Counted from the first letter of the stretch, positions 19,808 through 29,633 are shown. The stretch: DNA of 64,000 bases from Mycobacterium sp. 141 (GCF_000382405.1 NZ_KB908266.1:62001-126000), one strand, 5' to 3'. Program-made: numbers and translations. The notes: generated by a model from the letters alone, not told the origin.

Positions 19808-21132
19808 TCAACAATCGTGACCCGTTGACCGTGCTGGCTGACGCCGACCTCCCGCTTGCCCCGGACCCTCAATTCGCCGCCCGGCTGCGCACGCGTCTGG
19901 AATCGGCTCTCACACTTCCGAATCGAACTCAAGGAGTTGTCATGACCGGAACCGATAACGCCATGGCCGCACTGGCCTCTGAATCGGCCGCCACATCATC
20001 TCCGCGGCCCGCCGCCACATCATCTCCGCGGCCCGCCGCCACATCATCTCCGCGGCCCGCCGCGGTCCCCTACCTGGCCGTGCCCAACGCCCGCGCCGCC
20101 ATCGCCTGGTACGTCGAGGCGCTCGGCGCGGTGCAGGTCGGCGAGCCGATCGTGATGGATGACGGCCGCATCGGCCACGCCGAACTCACACTCGCCGGCG
20201 GCGCACTGTACCTGGCCGACGAACTTCCCGAGATGGGTTTGAAAGCCCCGGCACCGCAGGCGAATTCAGTGAGCCTGTTGCTGCAGGTGACCGACACGGA
20301 TGCGGTATTGAATCGGGCCCGCCGACATGGCGCGCAGGTGCAACGGGAGCCATACGAGAACTATGGATCGCGCAACGCGACCATCATCGACCCGGCTGGT
20401 CACCGCTGGATGCTGACCGGGCCGTCTACCGGTTCACCGGCGCTGATCCAGCACGGCGATGTCGGGTATGTGTCGGTGTGGGCCCCCGACCCCGATAAGG
20501 CCGCGGCGTTCTACGGACATGTCCTGGATTGGATCTATGACCCGGTCGCCCGCAAGGTCACCAACACCGTGCAGCACATCGGGATCTATCCGATGCCGGG
20601 TGCGCCCACGCTGTTCTGCTGCTACGCCGTCGCCGATCTGGACGCGGCCCGGCAGGCCATCACCGCGGGCGGCGGGGTCGCCGGAGAAGCCCAGCCGATG
20701 GAATTCGGCACGGTCCTGGACGCCACCGATCCCAGCGGTACGGCCTTCGCGGTGTTCCAGCCGTCCACCGAAGTCCCCCGTCCCGCCCTCAATGGCACAG
20801 GGCCAGGAGAACTTTCGTATCTCACCTACGAGGTGACCGATTCGGCAGCGTTCAAGGAGTTCTACGGCCGAGTGTTCTCCTGGACGTTCGAACCGGGCCA
20901 TATCGACGACGGCTGGGGCATCCAGGGCAGCCAGCCGATGTCAGGCATGGCCGGGGGCAACCCAACCACGACCACCGTGCCGATGTGGACCGTCACCGAT
21001 ATCGATGCCGCGGTAGCCCGGGTGCGGGAGGCCGGCGGAACGGTGCTGCAGGAACCGACCCAGCAGCCCTACGGATTGACGGCCGAGTGCGCCGACGACC
21101 AGGGCAGCCGGTTCTACCTCGGCCAGTTCTGA
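19804..21132 (+). CDS. Three-domain VOC/glyoxalase-like protein coupled to the sigma factor
   Basis: A 442-residue soluble protein. Residues 1-36 (DPLTVLADADLPLAPDPQFAARLRTRL) resemble the start of mycobacterial proteins encoded next to ECF factors. Residues about 59-84 contain three copies of an 8-residue ATSSPRPA repeat, a flexible linker. Then come three glyoxalase/bleomycin-resistance (VOC) modules: YLAVPNARAAIAWYVEALG, YVSVWAPDPDKAAAFYGHVL and LTYEVTDSAAFKEFYGRVF, each ending in a paired beta segment. VOC proteins bind or modify small molecules, so it could sense or detoxify a ligand and modulate the sigma factor. That link is inference from the ATGA overlap. Confidence 0.8.
   Translation: MINNRDPLTVLADADLPLAPDPQFAARLRTRLESALTLPNRTQGVVMTGTDNAMAALASESAATSSPRPAATSSPRPAATSSPRPAAVPYLAVPNARAAIAWYVEALGAVQVGEPIVMDDGRIGHAELTLAGGALYLADELPEMGLKAPAPQANSVSLLLQVTDTDAVLNRARRHGAQVQREPYENYGSRNATIIDPAGHRWMLTGPSTGSPALIQHGDVGYVSVWAPDPDKAAAFYGHVLDWIYDPVARKVTNTVQHIGIYPMPGAPTLFCCYAVADLDAARQAITAGGGVAGEAQPMEFGTVLDATDPSGTAFAVFQPSTEVPRPALNGTGPGELSYLTYEVTDSAAFKEFYGRVFSWTFEPGHIDDGWGIQGSQPMSGMAGGNPTTTTVPMWTVTDIDAAVARVREAGGTVLQEPTQQPYGLTAECADDQGSRFYLGQF
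19988..20060 (+). repeat. Three in-frame 24-bp tandem repeats inside the VOC gene
   Basis: The unit GCCACATCATCTCCGCGGCC and its next four bases is repeated three times without change, encoding ATSSPRPA three times in the linker. Perfect identity at DNA level points to recent expansion and likely copy-number variation between strains. Confidence 0.9.
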
Positions 21133-21266
21133 TCGCGAGCAGATGTAGACCCGCCTATTGTTGGGCCGGTGTAGTCGGGCGATCAGAGCACCGATCGTCT
21201 GCCCGAGCACCGACGCGGGGCTTTCTACCCGATCATCGCGCGATGTACGCCGGCCGACATGTGCGA

Positions 21267-21713
21267 TTACGGCGTCGCGCGTTGGATGAGGTTCGAGAGC
21301 ACCACGATGCTCTCACTGCGTTCGATGTCGGTGCTCGCCCGAATGCGTTCGAGCACCTCTTCCAGATGCCGCATATCCCGCGCGAGGATGTGCAGGATCG
21401 CATCCGCAGTCCCGGTTACGGTTGCCGCACTGACGATTTCGGGAATATCACCCCAGGCCGCGCGCAGCTCCGCAGGCGCGATGGTGCCATGGCAGAACAC
21501 CTGGACATAGGCCTCGGTTCGCCACCCAAGCACATTGCGATCAACCAGGGTGGTGAAGCCGCGGATCACCCCCGCGGTGACCATGCGGTCCACCCGCCGC
21601 TTGACCGCAGGGGCCGACAGATTCACCTGTTGCCCGATCTCCGCGTAGGTGGCCCTGGCGTGCGCGGCAAGCCCGGCAAGGATCTGTTCGTCGGTCTCGT
21701 CCAGATGTTCCAT
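21267..21713 (-). CDS. Lrp/AsnC-family transcriptional regulator
   Basis: A 148-residue Lrp-type regulator. The N-terminal helix-turn-helix is LDETDEQILAGLAAHARATYAEIGQQVNLSAPAVKRRVDRM; the C-terminal RAM ligand-binding domain follows (YVQVFCHGTIAPAELRAAWG, VSAATVTGTADAILHILARD). The ATG at 21713 was chosen by family length; the frame stays open upstream without homology. It is divergent from ddaH-rocD with 118 bp between starts, the standard arrangement for a regulator controlling amino-acid catabolism, so arginine or ornithine is a likely effector. Confidence 0.92.
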   Translation of the reverse strand: MEHLDETDEQILAGLAAHARATYAEIGQQVNLSAPAVKRRVDRMVTAGVIRGFTTLVDRNVLGWRTEAYVQVFCHGTIAPAELRAAWGDIPEIVSAATVTGTADAILHILARDMRHLEEVLERIRASTDIERSESIVVLSNLIQRATP

Positions 21714-21777
21714 ATCAGACCCCGATCCACGCAACAGAACGTCGTATCTGTGTTTATTGTGCAACGTATCGATGGTA

Positions 21778-21809
21778 GACACGCAACAGGCAGCAATTGA
21801 TTGCGTGTC
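21778..21809. promoter_or_regulatory. Candidate Lrp-type operator between the regulator and ddaH
   Basis: GACACGCAA and TTGCGTGTC form a perfect 9-bp inverted repeat separated by 14 bp, with a third related CACGCAACAG copy near 21728. It lies just upstream of the ddaH start in the shared promoter region, consistent with binding by the divergent Lrp/AsnC protein. Confidence 0.5.
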
Positions 21810-21831
21810 GGCACGTTCATATCGTCGATTC

Positions 21832-22686
21832 ATGACAACTCTTGGCGAGGTCATGCCCATCTCCGATGCCACTACTTCCACGCCGCGCCGAGCCGTCACC
21901 CGCAGCTATGCCATGACCGAGCCTCGGTACTTCGCCGTGGAGTACGCGATCAATCCGTGGATGGACACGTCGACACCGGTCGACCCGCAGCGAGCGATGG
22001 ATCAATGGGACGCCCTGCGTCGGATGTATCTCGATCTCGGCCATACTGTCGACCTGGTTCCGCCACGCCCCGGTCTACCCGACATGGTCTACGCCGCCAA
22101 CGGTGGCATCGTCGTCGGCGATACCGCCGTGGTGGCGAAGTTTGCTTACCCACAGCGCGCCGCCGAGGCCGACGCCTATGCCGACTGGATGACCAGTCGA
22201 GGTCTGGCGCCAATCCACACCTGCCATGTCAACGAGGGGCAGGGCGACTTCCTCCTCGTAGGATCAACCCTGTTGGCGGGGTGGGGTTTTCGTACAGAAC
22301 GCGACGCGCATGAGGAAGTCGCGGCCATCACGGGACTGTCGGTGGTCAGCCTGGAACTGGTCGACCCGCGTTTCTACCATCTCGACACCGCCTTGGCCGT
22401 CCTCGATGACACCACCATCGCCTACTATCCGGCGGCTTTCACCGACGCCGGTCGGTGTCGGATAACGGAGCTGTTTCCCGACGCCATCGAGGTCGCCGGC
22501 GCCGACGCGAATGTCCTCGGTCTCAACGTCGTCTCCGACGGACGCCACGTCGTGATGCCTTCGGCGGCAACAGGTTTCGCGGAACAACTTCGCTCCGCCG
22601 GATTCGAGCCGATCGGCATCGATCTCAGCGAACTGTTGAAAGGCGGCGGATCCGTGAAATGCTGCACCCTGGAGCTGCACCCGTGA
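21832..22686 (+). CDS. ddaH: Dimethylargininase / arginine-deiminase-fold amidinohydrolase
   Basis: A 284-residue enzyme of the guanidino-modifying superfamily, which hydrolyses methylated arginine to citrulline plus an amine, or arginine to citrulline. Diagnostic elements are EYAINPWMD, DMVYAANGGIVVGD, FKAE-type substrate region replaced by YPQRAAEADAYADWM, EGQGDFLL, catalytic His in RFYHLDTAL, and the nucleophilic Cys near the end (GGSVKCCTLELHP). The start could also be ATG at 21853. The stop overlaps the rocD GTG start (GTGA), so the two act in one pathway: arginine derivative to ornithine-level metabolites. Regulation is probably by the divergent Lrp/AsnC protein. Confidence 0.88.
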   Translation: MTTLGEVMPISDATTSTPRRAVTRSYAMTEPRYFAVEYAINPWMDTSTPVDPQRAMDQWDALRRMYLDLGHTVDLVPPRPGLPDMVYAANGGIVVGDTAVVAKFAYPQRAAEADAYADWMTSRGLAPIHTCHVNEGQGDFLLVGSTLLAGWGFRTERDAHEEVAAITGLSVVSLELVDPRFYHLDTALAVLDDTTIAYYPAAFTDAGRCRITELFPDAIEVAGADANVLGLNVVSDGRHVVMPSAATGFAEQLRSAGFEPIGIDLSELLKGGGSVKCCTLELHP

Positions 22687-23924
22687 GCATGCTGCATGGC
22701 ATGGACTCCGACGTGGTCAGTGCCGCCATCGCACTCGACGAGCGTTATGTCGCACACAATTACGCCCCCTTGCCGGTGGTGGCCGCCAGCGCCGAGGGGG
22801 CCTGGATCACCGATGTGACCGGCCGGCGATATCTGGACTGCCTGGCGGCGTACTCGGCGGTGAACTTCGGCCACCGCAACCCCGAGATCATCGCTGCGGC
22901 GCACGCCCAGCTGGACACTCTGACGCTCGTCAGCCGCGCATTCCACGCCGATCGGCTGGCACCGTTCTGCGCCGCGCTGGCCGGGCTGTGCAACAAGGAC
23001 ATGGTGCTGCCGATGAACAGCGGTGCCGAGGCCGTCGAGAGCGGCATCAAGGTGGCCCGCAAGTGGGGCACCGACGTCAAGGGCGTCACTCCCGGCCAAG
23101 GCAATATCGTGGTTGCCCACAACAACTTCCACGGTCGCACCACCACCATCATCAGTTTCTCCGATGACGAGACGGCACGCCGCGGCTTCGGCCCCTACAC
23201 GCCCGGGTTCCGCTCGATACCGTTCGGCGACGCCGATGCACTGACCGAGGCGGTCGACGACAACACGGTCGCGGTACTCATCGAACCCATCCAGGGCGAG
23301 GCGGGCATCATCGTCCCGCCCGCCGACTTCCTGCCGCGGGTACGCCAGATCTGCACCGAGCGCAACGTACTGATGATCGCCGACGAGATCCAGTCGGGCC
23401 TCGGCCGTACCGGCCGCACCTTCGCGTGTGAACACTGGAACGTCATCCCCGATGTCTATCTGCTGGGCAAGGCGCTGGGCGGTGGTGTGCTGCCACTGTC
23501 GGCGGTGGTGGCCGACCGCGATGTGCTCGGTGTGCTGCATCCCGGCGAGCACGGTTCGACCTTCGGTGGCAACCCACTGGCCGCCGCGATCGGCAGCACC
23601 GTGGTGGCCATCCTGCAGCGTGGTGAATTCCAGTCCCGCTCAGCTGAACTCGGCGCGCAGCTGCATGCCCGGCTGCGGGCATTGCTCGGCCACGGCGTGC
23701 TCGCGGTACGGGGCCTCGGCCTGTGGGCGGGTGTCGACATCGAACCAGAGCTGGGCACCGGCAAACAGCTGTGCCTGGCCCTGGCCCAACGCGGCGTGCT
23801 GGTCAACGATACCCACGGCTCAACATTGCGGTTCGCGCCGCCGTTGGTAGTCACTGCTGATGAGATCGACTGGGCCGTCAGTCAATTCGCCGACGCCCTC
23901 GCCGAAGCGCGCCAGTCGCGTTAG
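22683..23924 (+). CDS. rocD: Ornithine aminotransferase
   Basis: A 413-residue class-III PLP aminotransferase converting ornithine plus 2-oxoglutarate to glutamate semialdehyde plus glutamate. It has VTGRRYLDCLAAYSAVNFGHRNP, LPMNSGAEAVESGIKVARKW, HGRTTTIISFSDD, EPIQGEAGIIVP, ADEIQSGLGRTG and the PLP-binding lysine in LLGKALGGGVLPLSAV, then HGSTFGGNPLAAA. The AYSAVNFGH segment separates ornithine from other omega aminotransferases. The GTG start overlaps ddaH. A hairpin element follows the stop. Confidence 0.95.
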   Translation: MSMLHGMDSDVVSAAIALDERYVAHNYAPLPVVAASAEGAWITDVTGRRYLDCLAAYSAVNFGHRNPEIIAAAHAQLDTLTLVSRAFHADRLAPFCAALAGLCNKDMVLPMNSGAEAVESGIKVARKWGTDVKGVTPGQGNIVVAHNNFHGRTTTIISFSDDETARRGFGPYTPGFRSIPFGDADALTEAVDDNTVAVLIEPIQGEAGIIVPPADFLPRVRQICTERNVLMIADEIQSGLGRTGRTFACEHWNVIPDVYLLGKALGGGVLPLSAVVADRDVLGVLHPGEHGSTFGGNPLAAAIGSTVVAILQRGEFQSRSAELGAQLHARLRALLGHGVLAVRGLGLWAGVDIEPELGTGKQLCLALAQRGVLVNDTHGSTLRFAPPLVVTADEIDWAVSQFADALAEARQSR

Positions 23925-23928
23925 CCGC

Positions 23929-23985
23929 CGAGCAGACGCGGCGGCACCCGAACCACGGCGTGTCGCGTACCGCCGTGTCTGCTCG
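23929..23985. terminator. Large intergenic hairpin between convergent rocD and SHOCT genes
   Basis: CGAGCAGACGCGGCGG (23929-23944) pairs with CCGCCGTGTCTGCTCG (23970-23985) with one G-T wobble, enclosing a 25-nt loop. It immediately follows the rocD stop and shares its outer CGAGCAGACG sequence with the hairpin at 54995-55052. A bidirectional terminator or interspersed repeat is likely. Confidence 0.7.
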
Positions 23986-24022
23986 CGGAAGACCACGCCC
24001 GCATGGACATACGATCGACCGC

Positions 24023-24151
24023 ATGGTGCGTTTCCTGGTGCGGGTGGCAGTCTTTCTCGGTTCCGCGGCAATCGGACGGCTGGTGACGGCGCTGGCTACG
24101 CTGCTCCTGCCGATGCTGTTGGTCCGGCGCAAAGCCGGTGAAGCAACTTAG
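24023..24151 (+). CDS. Small hydrophobic protein, 42 residues
   Basis: ATG at 24023 gives a 42-residue peptide that is almost entirely one membrane helix (VRVAVFLGSAAIGRLVTALATLLLPMLLV) with basic residues at both ends. The start resembles that of holin-like four-helix membrane proteins of mycobacteria, so this may be a shortened relic of such a gene. It has no clear ribosome site and converges on the SHOCT gene. It could equally be a non-coding frame. Confidence 0.35.
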   Translation: MVRFLVRVAVFLGSAAIGRLVTALATLLLPMLLVRRKAGEAT

Positions 24152-24190
24152 CGATAGTCACCACCGCTACGGATCACAAATGATCCACTG

Positions 24191-24994
24191 CTATAGCTCC
24201 GCGATGATCTGCTGCCGCTTGGCTGAGTACTCGGCGTCGGTGATGACACCGGTGGCGCGCAACGTCTCCAATTCCTGCAACCGTTGCGCGGTCAACGGTT
24301 GGGGAGCCTGCATGGTCGGTGGGAGTGGAGTCTGTTGCGCGGTAGTGCGGCGCACCACATTTATGACTTGTTGGCGCACCACAGGATTGGACCTGATATC
24401 GACGGCACCGGTCATCGGTACGTTGTTGGCCTTGAGGATCCGCAGGATCTCCAACAGCGGGCCGGCTTGTCCGGACAGATCATAGGTGCGGCGGTCCTCG
24501 TCCACAGTGAACTGGGCCGGCACCAGTCCGCCTACTAAAGCGCTTCGTTGCCAATCGATTTGATAGTCGTTGGTGGCAGGGTCAACCAGGACGACCAGTT
24601 TGCGTCCGGTGATCAGCGGCAGTCGCGTCACGGAGGCGATGACGCGGTCCCGACTCTCGAACGGTGCCAGCCCAGGACCTTCGATGCGCAGGTCGAGCTT
24701 CACCAACGGCTGATCATTGATCTGAGTGCCGGTCTCGGCGATGCCGATGACTTGGGCCAGCGCAAGGACACCATCCTGCTCCAAGAACTGCGACTTGGCC
24801 GCGGACTTGGCGCCGTAGTTCGTGATGGCCAGGGCTATCAGGACATCCGCCGCGGTGATGAGCAGACCGGTCCAGAACATCCACCGCAGCAAGCTCGCCT
24901 CGCCGATCGCGAAATACACGACAAGAAAAATCGGCCCGACCAGACCGCCGCAGAGCAGTACCCACAGCTGAGCCTTCAGATATCGCCCGATCAT
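24191..24994 (-). CDS. Two-TM membrane protein with C-terminal SHOCT domain
   Basis: A 267-residue protein with two N-terminal membrane helices (about 10-30 and 36-58), a cytoplasmic region of roughly 150 residues, a proline/glutamine linker and a SHOCT motif at the end (LQELETLRATGVITDAEYSAKRQQIIAEL split over the last 30 residues). SHOCT motifs are thought to mediate oligomerisation. GGGGAGGG lies 5 nt before the ATG, a strong ribosome site. No enzymatic motif is visible; function unknown. It is convergent with rocD and co-directional with the cutinase gene. Confidence 0.8.
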   Translation of the reverse strand: MIGRYLKAQLWVLLCGGLVGPIFLVVYFAIGEASLLRWMFWTGLLITAADVLIALAITNYGAKSAAKSQFLEQDGVLALAQVIGIAETGTQINDQPLVKLDLRIEGPGLAPFESRDRVIASVTRLPLITGRKLVVLVDPATNDYQIDWQRSALVGGLVPAQFTVDEDRRTYDLSGQAGPLLEILRILKANNVPMTGAVDIRSNPVVRQQVINVVRRTTAQQTPLPPTMQAPQPLTAQRLQELETLRATGVITDAEYSAKRQQIIAEL

Positions 24995-25063
24995 CTGGCC
25001 CTCCCCAGAACGCCAACGCGAAATTGTCCGTCAGAGTATCGCCCACTCAGCCGCGAGCACCGG

Positions 25064-25891
25064 TCACATCGGCGGTCCGACAGGCGTGAGCTGGCTGACC
25101 GACACCGTCGGAGCCAGCAGTTGATACAGCGGCCAGGTCCACGCGTACCCGCCGGCACGCGAACGACCGTAGCCCGTGTGAATCGCCACGCCCGCAGGAG
25201 TCACATCGTCGTCATCTGAAATGGCATCGCAGACTGGATCGCCCACATCGCACACGCTGATCGTGCGGGATCCGACAGACAGCGGCAGCGGGGAGGTGGG
25301 CGCATGCGCCATGATCGGCCACTGCTGTGCCATTCCCATCCCTCCCCCGGCCTGCGCCGCGGTAGCGCTACCCAGGTTGTACGTCGGGTCGGCCGGCAAC
25401 CGATCACCATCGGCGACCAACAACACGGCGGCCAGATTCGGACTGCTCGCGAGCGTTTGCAGATTTCGGTGCACCACCATCGCGCCTTGGGAGTATCCGG
25501 CCAGCACCACCTTGGTGGATGGGCACTGCTGGGTGAAGGCGGCGTACTGATTGGCCAACGCGGTGACCCCGGTATCGACGCTGTTCATGAAACCGGCCCA
25601 GCCCAGCAGATTGCCCGTATCGGGTACGGCCACCGCCGGATAGTTGACCGCCTCGGCGGTGACGGTGCGACCGTCGCGTTGGACCTGCCGGGAAAGATCC
25701 TGCAGGGACTGGTAGATCACCCGGCCCATCCCGCCATTGGCCGTCGGATTGTTCCGCTCGCCCGAGCCGGCGGCACCGATCCAGTGCACGTCAGGACATC
25801 CCGGGGCGGCATGCGCTGGAGCAGCGGACAAGCCCGCCAGCCCCATGACACCGATAGCGGCACATACCGCCACAAACGGACGATGGAACAC
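25064..25891 (-). CDS. Secreted cutinase-family serine esterase
   Basis: A 276-residue exported alpha/beta hydrolase of the cutinase family. GTG at 25891 has AGGGGG 5 nt upstream and gives a standard signal peptide (FHRPFVAVCAAIGVMGLAGLSAAPAHA). The nucleophile elbow is GYSQGA, the catalytic Asp lies in CDVGDPVCD (also a disulphide pair), and the catalytic His in HTGYG. Mycobacterial cutinase-like proteins act as lipases, esterases or thioesterases at the cell surface. The gene lies between the SHOCT gene and the tuf terminator. Confidence 0.9.
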   Translation of the reverse strand: MFHRPFVAVCAAIGVMGLAGLSAAPAHAAPGCPDVHWIGAAGSGERNNPTANGGMGRVIYQSLQDLSRQVQRDGRTVTAEAVNYPAVAVPDTGNLLGWAGFMNSVDTGVTALANQYAAFTQQCPSTKVVLAGYSQGAMVVHRNLQTLASSPNLAAVLLVADGDRLPADPTYNLGSATAAQAGGGMGMAQQWPIMAHAPTSPLPLSVGSRTISVCDVGDPVCDAISDDDDVTPAGVAIHTGYGRSRAGGYAWTWPLYQLLAPTVSVSQLTPVGPPM

Positions 25892-25983
25892 AGCGACCCC
25901 CTGTTTTTCCACAGACAAAGCTAGCTTACCTAGGAAGTCGCCTCAGAAGTCACAGGCGTTACACCGCTCGCAACCGGCAAACA

Positions 25984-26017
25984 AAAGCGGCGCCCACCCG
26001 AAGGTGAGCGCCGCTTT
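25984..26017 (-). terminator. Rho-independent terminator of the str operon (after tuf)
   Basis: AAAGCGGCGC...CACC pairs with GGTG...GCGCCGCTTT around a CGAA loop, followed on the minus strand by TTTTGTTTG. It ends the rpsL-rpsG-fusA-tuf transcript. Confidence 0.88.
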
Positions 26018-26038
26018 CTGCGAGCGTCAGATCAACAA

Positions 26039-26100
26039 CTACTTGTTGATCACGTAGGCGGGCCTACTTGTTGATCACGTAGGCGGGCCTACTTGTTGAT
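26039..26100. repeat. 25-bp tandem duplication of the tuf 3' end
   Basis: CTACTTGTTGATCACGTAGG plus five bases occurs at 26039 and again at 26064; a third partial copy at 26089 is the real tuf stop and final codons (CTACTTGTTGAT). The terminal codons of tuf have therefore been copied twice into the trailer between stop and terminator. Confidence 0.9.
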
Positions 26101-27279
26101 CTTGGTAACCCGGCCGGCGCCGACGGTACGGCCACCCTCGCGGATCGCGAAGCGCAGGCCCTCATCCATGGCGACGGGCTGGATCAGCTTGACGGAGATG
26201 TCGGTGTTGTCACCGGGCATGACCATCTCGGTGCCCTCCGGCAGCGTCACAACACCGGTCACGTCGGTGGTGCGGAAGTAGAACTGCGGACGGTAGTTGT
26301 TGAAGAACGGCGTGTGGCGGCCACCCTCGTCCTTGGACAGGATGTAGACCTGGCCTTCGAAATCGGTGTGCGGGGTGGTGGTGCCGGGCTTGACCACAAC
26401 CTGGCCACGCTCGACGTCCTCACGCTTGATGCCGCGCAGCAGCAGACCGACGTTGTCACCGGCCTGGCCCTGGTCGAGCAGCTTGCGGAACATCTCGACA
26501 CCGGTGACGGTGGTCTTGGTCGTGGTCGGGCGGATGCCGACGATCTCGACCTCTTCGTTGACGTTGACCACACCACGCTCGACGCGGCCGGTGACCACGG
26601 TGCCACGACCGGTGATGGTGAAGACATCCTCGACGGGCATCAGGAACGGCTTGTCGGTCTCACGAACCGGATCCGGGATCGACTCGTCGACGGCGTCCAT
26701 CAGGTCCTCAACCGACTTGACCCACTTCTCGTCGCCTTCCAGCGCCTTGAGCGCCGAAACCCGAACGACAGGGGCGTCCTCGTCGAAGTCCTGCGCGGCC
26801 AGCAGCTCGCGGACCTCCATCTCGACGAGCTCGATGAGCTCTTCGTCGTCCACCGCGTCCGACTTGTTCAGCGCGACCAGGATGTAGGGCACACCCACCT
26901 GGCGGGCCAGCAGCACGTGCTCGCGGGTCTGCGGCATGGGGCCGTCCGTGGCGGCGACCACCAGGATGGCGCCGTCCATCTGGGCCGCACCGGTGATCAT
27001 GTTCTTGATGTAGTCAGCGTGACCGGGGGCGTCCACGTGGGCGTAATGACGCTTGTCGGTCTGGTACTCCACGTGGGAGATGTTGATGGTGATACCGCGC
27101 TGACGCTCCTCAGGCGCATTGTCGATCTGGTCGAATGCGCGCGATTCGTTCAACTCCGGGTACTTGTCGTGCAGAACCTTGGTGATTGCTGCAGTAAGCG
27201 TGGTCTTGCCGTGGTCAACGTGACCGATGGTCCCGATGTTGACGTGCGGCTTCGTCCGCTCGAACTTCGCCTTCGCCAC
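26089..27279 (-). CDS. tuf: Elongation factor Tu
   Basis: A 396-residue translational GTPase that delivers aminoacyl-tRNA to the ribosome. GTPase motifs are GHVDHGKT (19-26), DAPGH and NKSD; then [12 protein letters not shown], the domain 2/3 segment RDVTGVV-like [13 protein letters not shown] and the C-terminal [12 protein letters not shown]. The start is GTG. It is the last gene of the str operon, with 165 bp separating it from fusA, enough for its own promoter. Elfamycin targets look normal. Confidence 0.98.
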   Translation of the reverse strand: MAKAKFERTKPHVNIGTIGHVDHGKTTLTAAITKVLHDKYPELNESRAFDQIDNAPEERQRGITINISHVEYQTDKRHYAHVDAPGHADYIKNMITGAAQMDGAILVVAATDGPMPQTREHVLLARQVGVPYILVALNKSDAVDDEELIELVEMEVRELLAAQDFDEDAPVVRVSALKALEGDEKWVKSVEDLMDAVDESIPDPVRETDKPFLMPVEDVFTITGRGTVVTGRVERGVVNVNEEVEIVGIRPTTTKTTVTGVEMFRKLLDQGQAGDNVGLLLRGIKREDVERGQVVVKPGTTTPHTDFEGQVYILSKDEGGRHTPFFNNYRPQFYFRTTDVTGVVTLPEGTEMVMPGDNTDISVKLIQPVAMDEGLRFAIREGGRTVGAGRVTKINK

Positions 27280-27444
27280 TGTGGTGTCCTCCTGGACTTG
27301 TTGGTGCTTTGTCTTAAAGCAGTATTGATGTGTTCAGTTGTGCGGTCTGCGAGGCTACCGGGTCACTGGCCCGTCGCCTTCACTCGGATCGACTGCTCGA
27401 CTCCGGCTCAGTTGGCGCCTCGGCCGCAAGCGGCCTTCAGTGCT

Positions 27445-29547
27445 TTACTGACCCGTCGCCTTCGCGATGATCTCCTTCGACACGTTCGCCGGAACTTCAG
27501 CGTACGAATCGAACACCATGGAGTAGTTCGCCCGGCCCTGGGTCTTCGACCGGAGGTCGCCGACGTAGCCGAACATCTCCGACAGCGGCACCTGCGCCTT
27601 GACGACGCGCGCACCACTGCGCTCCTCCATGGCCTGGATCTGACCACGGCGGGAGTTCAAGTCGCCGATCACCTCGCCCATGTAGTCCTCAGGCGTGATG
27701 ACCTCGACAGCCATGATGGGCTCGAGAATGACCGGCTGCGCGGCCTGCGCGGCCTTCTTCAGCACCTGCGAGCCGGCGACCTTGAACGCCATTTCCGAGG
27801 AGTCGACCTCGTGGTAGGCGCCGTCGAGCAGCGTGACTTTCAGGTTCACCAGCGGGTAGCCGGCCAGCACGCCGTACTGCATGGCGTCCTGCGCACCGGC
27901 ATCCACCGACGGGATGTACTCACGCGGGATGCGGCCACCGGTGACCTTGTTCTCGAACTCGTAGGTCGCACCGTCCTCGCCGTGGAACGGCTCCAGGTCG
28001 ATGAGCACCTTCGCGAACTGGCCCGAGCCACCCGTCTGCTTCTTGTGGGTGAACTCGACCTTCTCCACCTTGCGGCGGATGGTCTCGCGGTAGGCCACCT
28101 GCGGCTTGCCGACGTTGGCCTCGACCTTGAACTCGCGGCGCATGCGGTCCACCAGGATGTCCAGGTGAAGCTCGCCCATGCCGCCGATGACGGTCTGGCC
28201 GGTCTCCTGGTCCAGGTGCACCTTGAAGGTGGGATCCTCTTCGGCGAGCTTCTGGATCGCGGTACCCAGCTTCTCCTGGTCACTCTTGGTCTTGGGCTCG
28301 ATGGCCACCTCGATGACCGGGTCCGGGAAGGTCATCGACTCCAGCACGACCTGGTTGTTCGCATCGCTCAAGGTGTCGCCGGTGGTGGTGTCCTTGAGAC
28401 CGATCACCGCGTAGATGTGACCCGCACTGGCCGTGTCCACTGGGTTTTCTTTGTTGGCGTGCATCTGGAACAGCTTGCCCAGACGCTCCTTCTTGCCCTT
28501 GGTGGCGTTGATGACCTGCGCGCCGGACTCGACCTTGCCCGAGTACACACGCACGTAGGTCAGTTTGCCGAAGAACGGATGCACGGCGATCTTGAACGCC
28601 AGCGCGGCGAACGGCTCGTCGGTGGACGGACGACGCAGGATTTCCTCGTCCTCCTTGCCCGGGGCGTGGCCGCGGACCGATTCGACGTCCAGCGGCGACG
28701 GCAGGTAGTCGATGACCGCGTCGAGCATGGGCTGCACGCCCTTGTTCTTGAACGCGCTGCCACACAGCACCGGGTACAGCTCGCTGGATACCGTCAGTTT
28801 GCGGATCGCGCCCTTGATCTCGTCGATGGTCAGCTCTTCGCCGCCCAGGTACTTCTCCAGCAGCGCCTCGTCCGTCTCGGCGACGGTATCGAGGAGCTCG
28901 GCACGGTACTCGGCGGCCCGCTCGGCCAGTTCCGCGGGAATCTCGACGGTCTCGTAGCTCTCACCGAGCTTGGTCTCGCCACGCCACACCTTGGCGTTCA
29001 TCTCGACCAGGTCGACGATGCCCTCGAAGTCGTTCTCGGCACCGATCGGCAGCTGGATCACCAGCGGCTTGGCACCGAGGCGGTCCTTGATGGTCTGCAC
29101 GGTGAAGTAGAAGTCCGCGCCCAACTTGTCCATCTTGTTGACGAAACAGATACGCGGGACGTCGTACTTGTCGGCCTGTCGCCACACCTGCTCGGACTGC
29201 GGCTCGACGCCTTCCTTGCCGTCGAAGACGGCGACCGCACCATCGAGCACGCGCAGCGAGCGCTCCACCTCGACGGTGAAATCGACGTGCCCGGGGGTGT
29301 CGATGATGTTGATCTGGTTGCCGTTCCAGAAGCACGTCACAGCGGCGGAGGTGATGGTGATACCCCGCTCCTGCTCCTGCTCCATCCAGTCGGTCGTGGA
29401 GGCGCCGTCGTGCGTCTCGCCGATCTTGTAGTTGACGCCGGTGTAGTAGAGGATGCGCTCGGTCGTCGTCGTCTTGCCGGCGTCGATGTGCGCCATGATG
29501 CCGATGTTGCGGACCTTGCTCAGGTCAGTCAGCACGTCCTGTGCCAC
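27445..29547 (-). CDS. fusA: Elongation factor G
   Basis: A 700-residue translocase GTPase. It has [15 protein letters not shown] (19-33), the switch region [21 protein letters not shown] and NKMD, then domains II-V ending in the [14 protein letters not shown] and [12 protein letters not shown] segments of domain V. The GTG start and 86-bp spacing after rpsG fit the str operon. Fusidic-acid-related regions show no obvious change. Confidence 0.98.
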   Translation of the reverse strand: MAQDVLTDLSKVRNIGIMAHIDAGKTTTTERILYYTGVNYKIGETHDGASTTDWMEQEQERGITITSAAVTCFWNGNQINIIDTPGHVDFTVEVERSLRVLDGAVAVFDGKEGVEPQSEQVWRQADKYDVPRICFVNKMDKLGADFYFTVQTIKDRLGAKPLVIQLPIGAENDFEGIVDLVEMNAKVWRGETKLGESYETVEIPAELAERAAEYRAELLDTVAETDEALLEKYLGGEELTIDEIKGAIRKLTVSSELYPVLCGSAFKNKGVQPMLDAVIDYLPSPLDVESVRGHAPGKEDEEILRRPSTDEPFAALAFKIAVHPFFGKLTYVRVYSGKVESGAQVINATKGKKERLGKLFQMHANKENPVDTASAGHIYAVIGLKDTTTGDTLSDANNQVVLESMTFPDPVIEVAIEPKTKSDQEKLGTAIQKLAEEDPTFKVHLDQETGQTVIGGMGELHLDILVDRMRREFKVEANVGKPQVAYRETIRRKVEKVEFTHKKQTGGSGQFAKVLIDLEPFHGEDGATYEFENKVTGGRIPREYIPSVDAGAQDAMQYGVLAGYPLVNLKVTLLDGAYHEVDSSEMAFKVAGSQVLKKAAQAAQPVILEPIMAVEVITPEDYMGEVIGDLNSRRGQIQAMEERSGARVVKAQVPLSEMFGYVGDLRSKTQGRANYSMVFDSYAEVPANVSKEIIAKATGQ

Positions 29548-29633
29548 GGAAGTCTTCCCACTCTTTCGCTTGCTTGATTAGGTGTTCGATTACGCGCCCA
29601 CTGGCACCCGACTCTGGATGCCGGGCGCGGATA

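Noticed and set aside
26314..29577. A 1087-codon open frame on the plus strand
   Set aside because: It is antisense to tuf and fusA and arises from the strong codon bias of those genes; its repeated Leu/Val/Asp/His-rich sequence has no domain.
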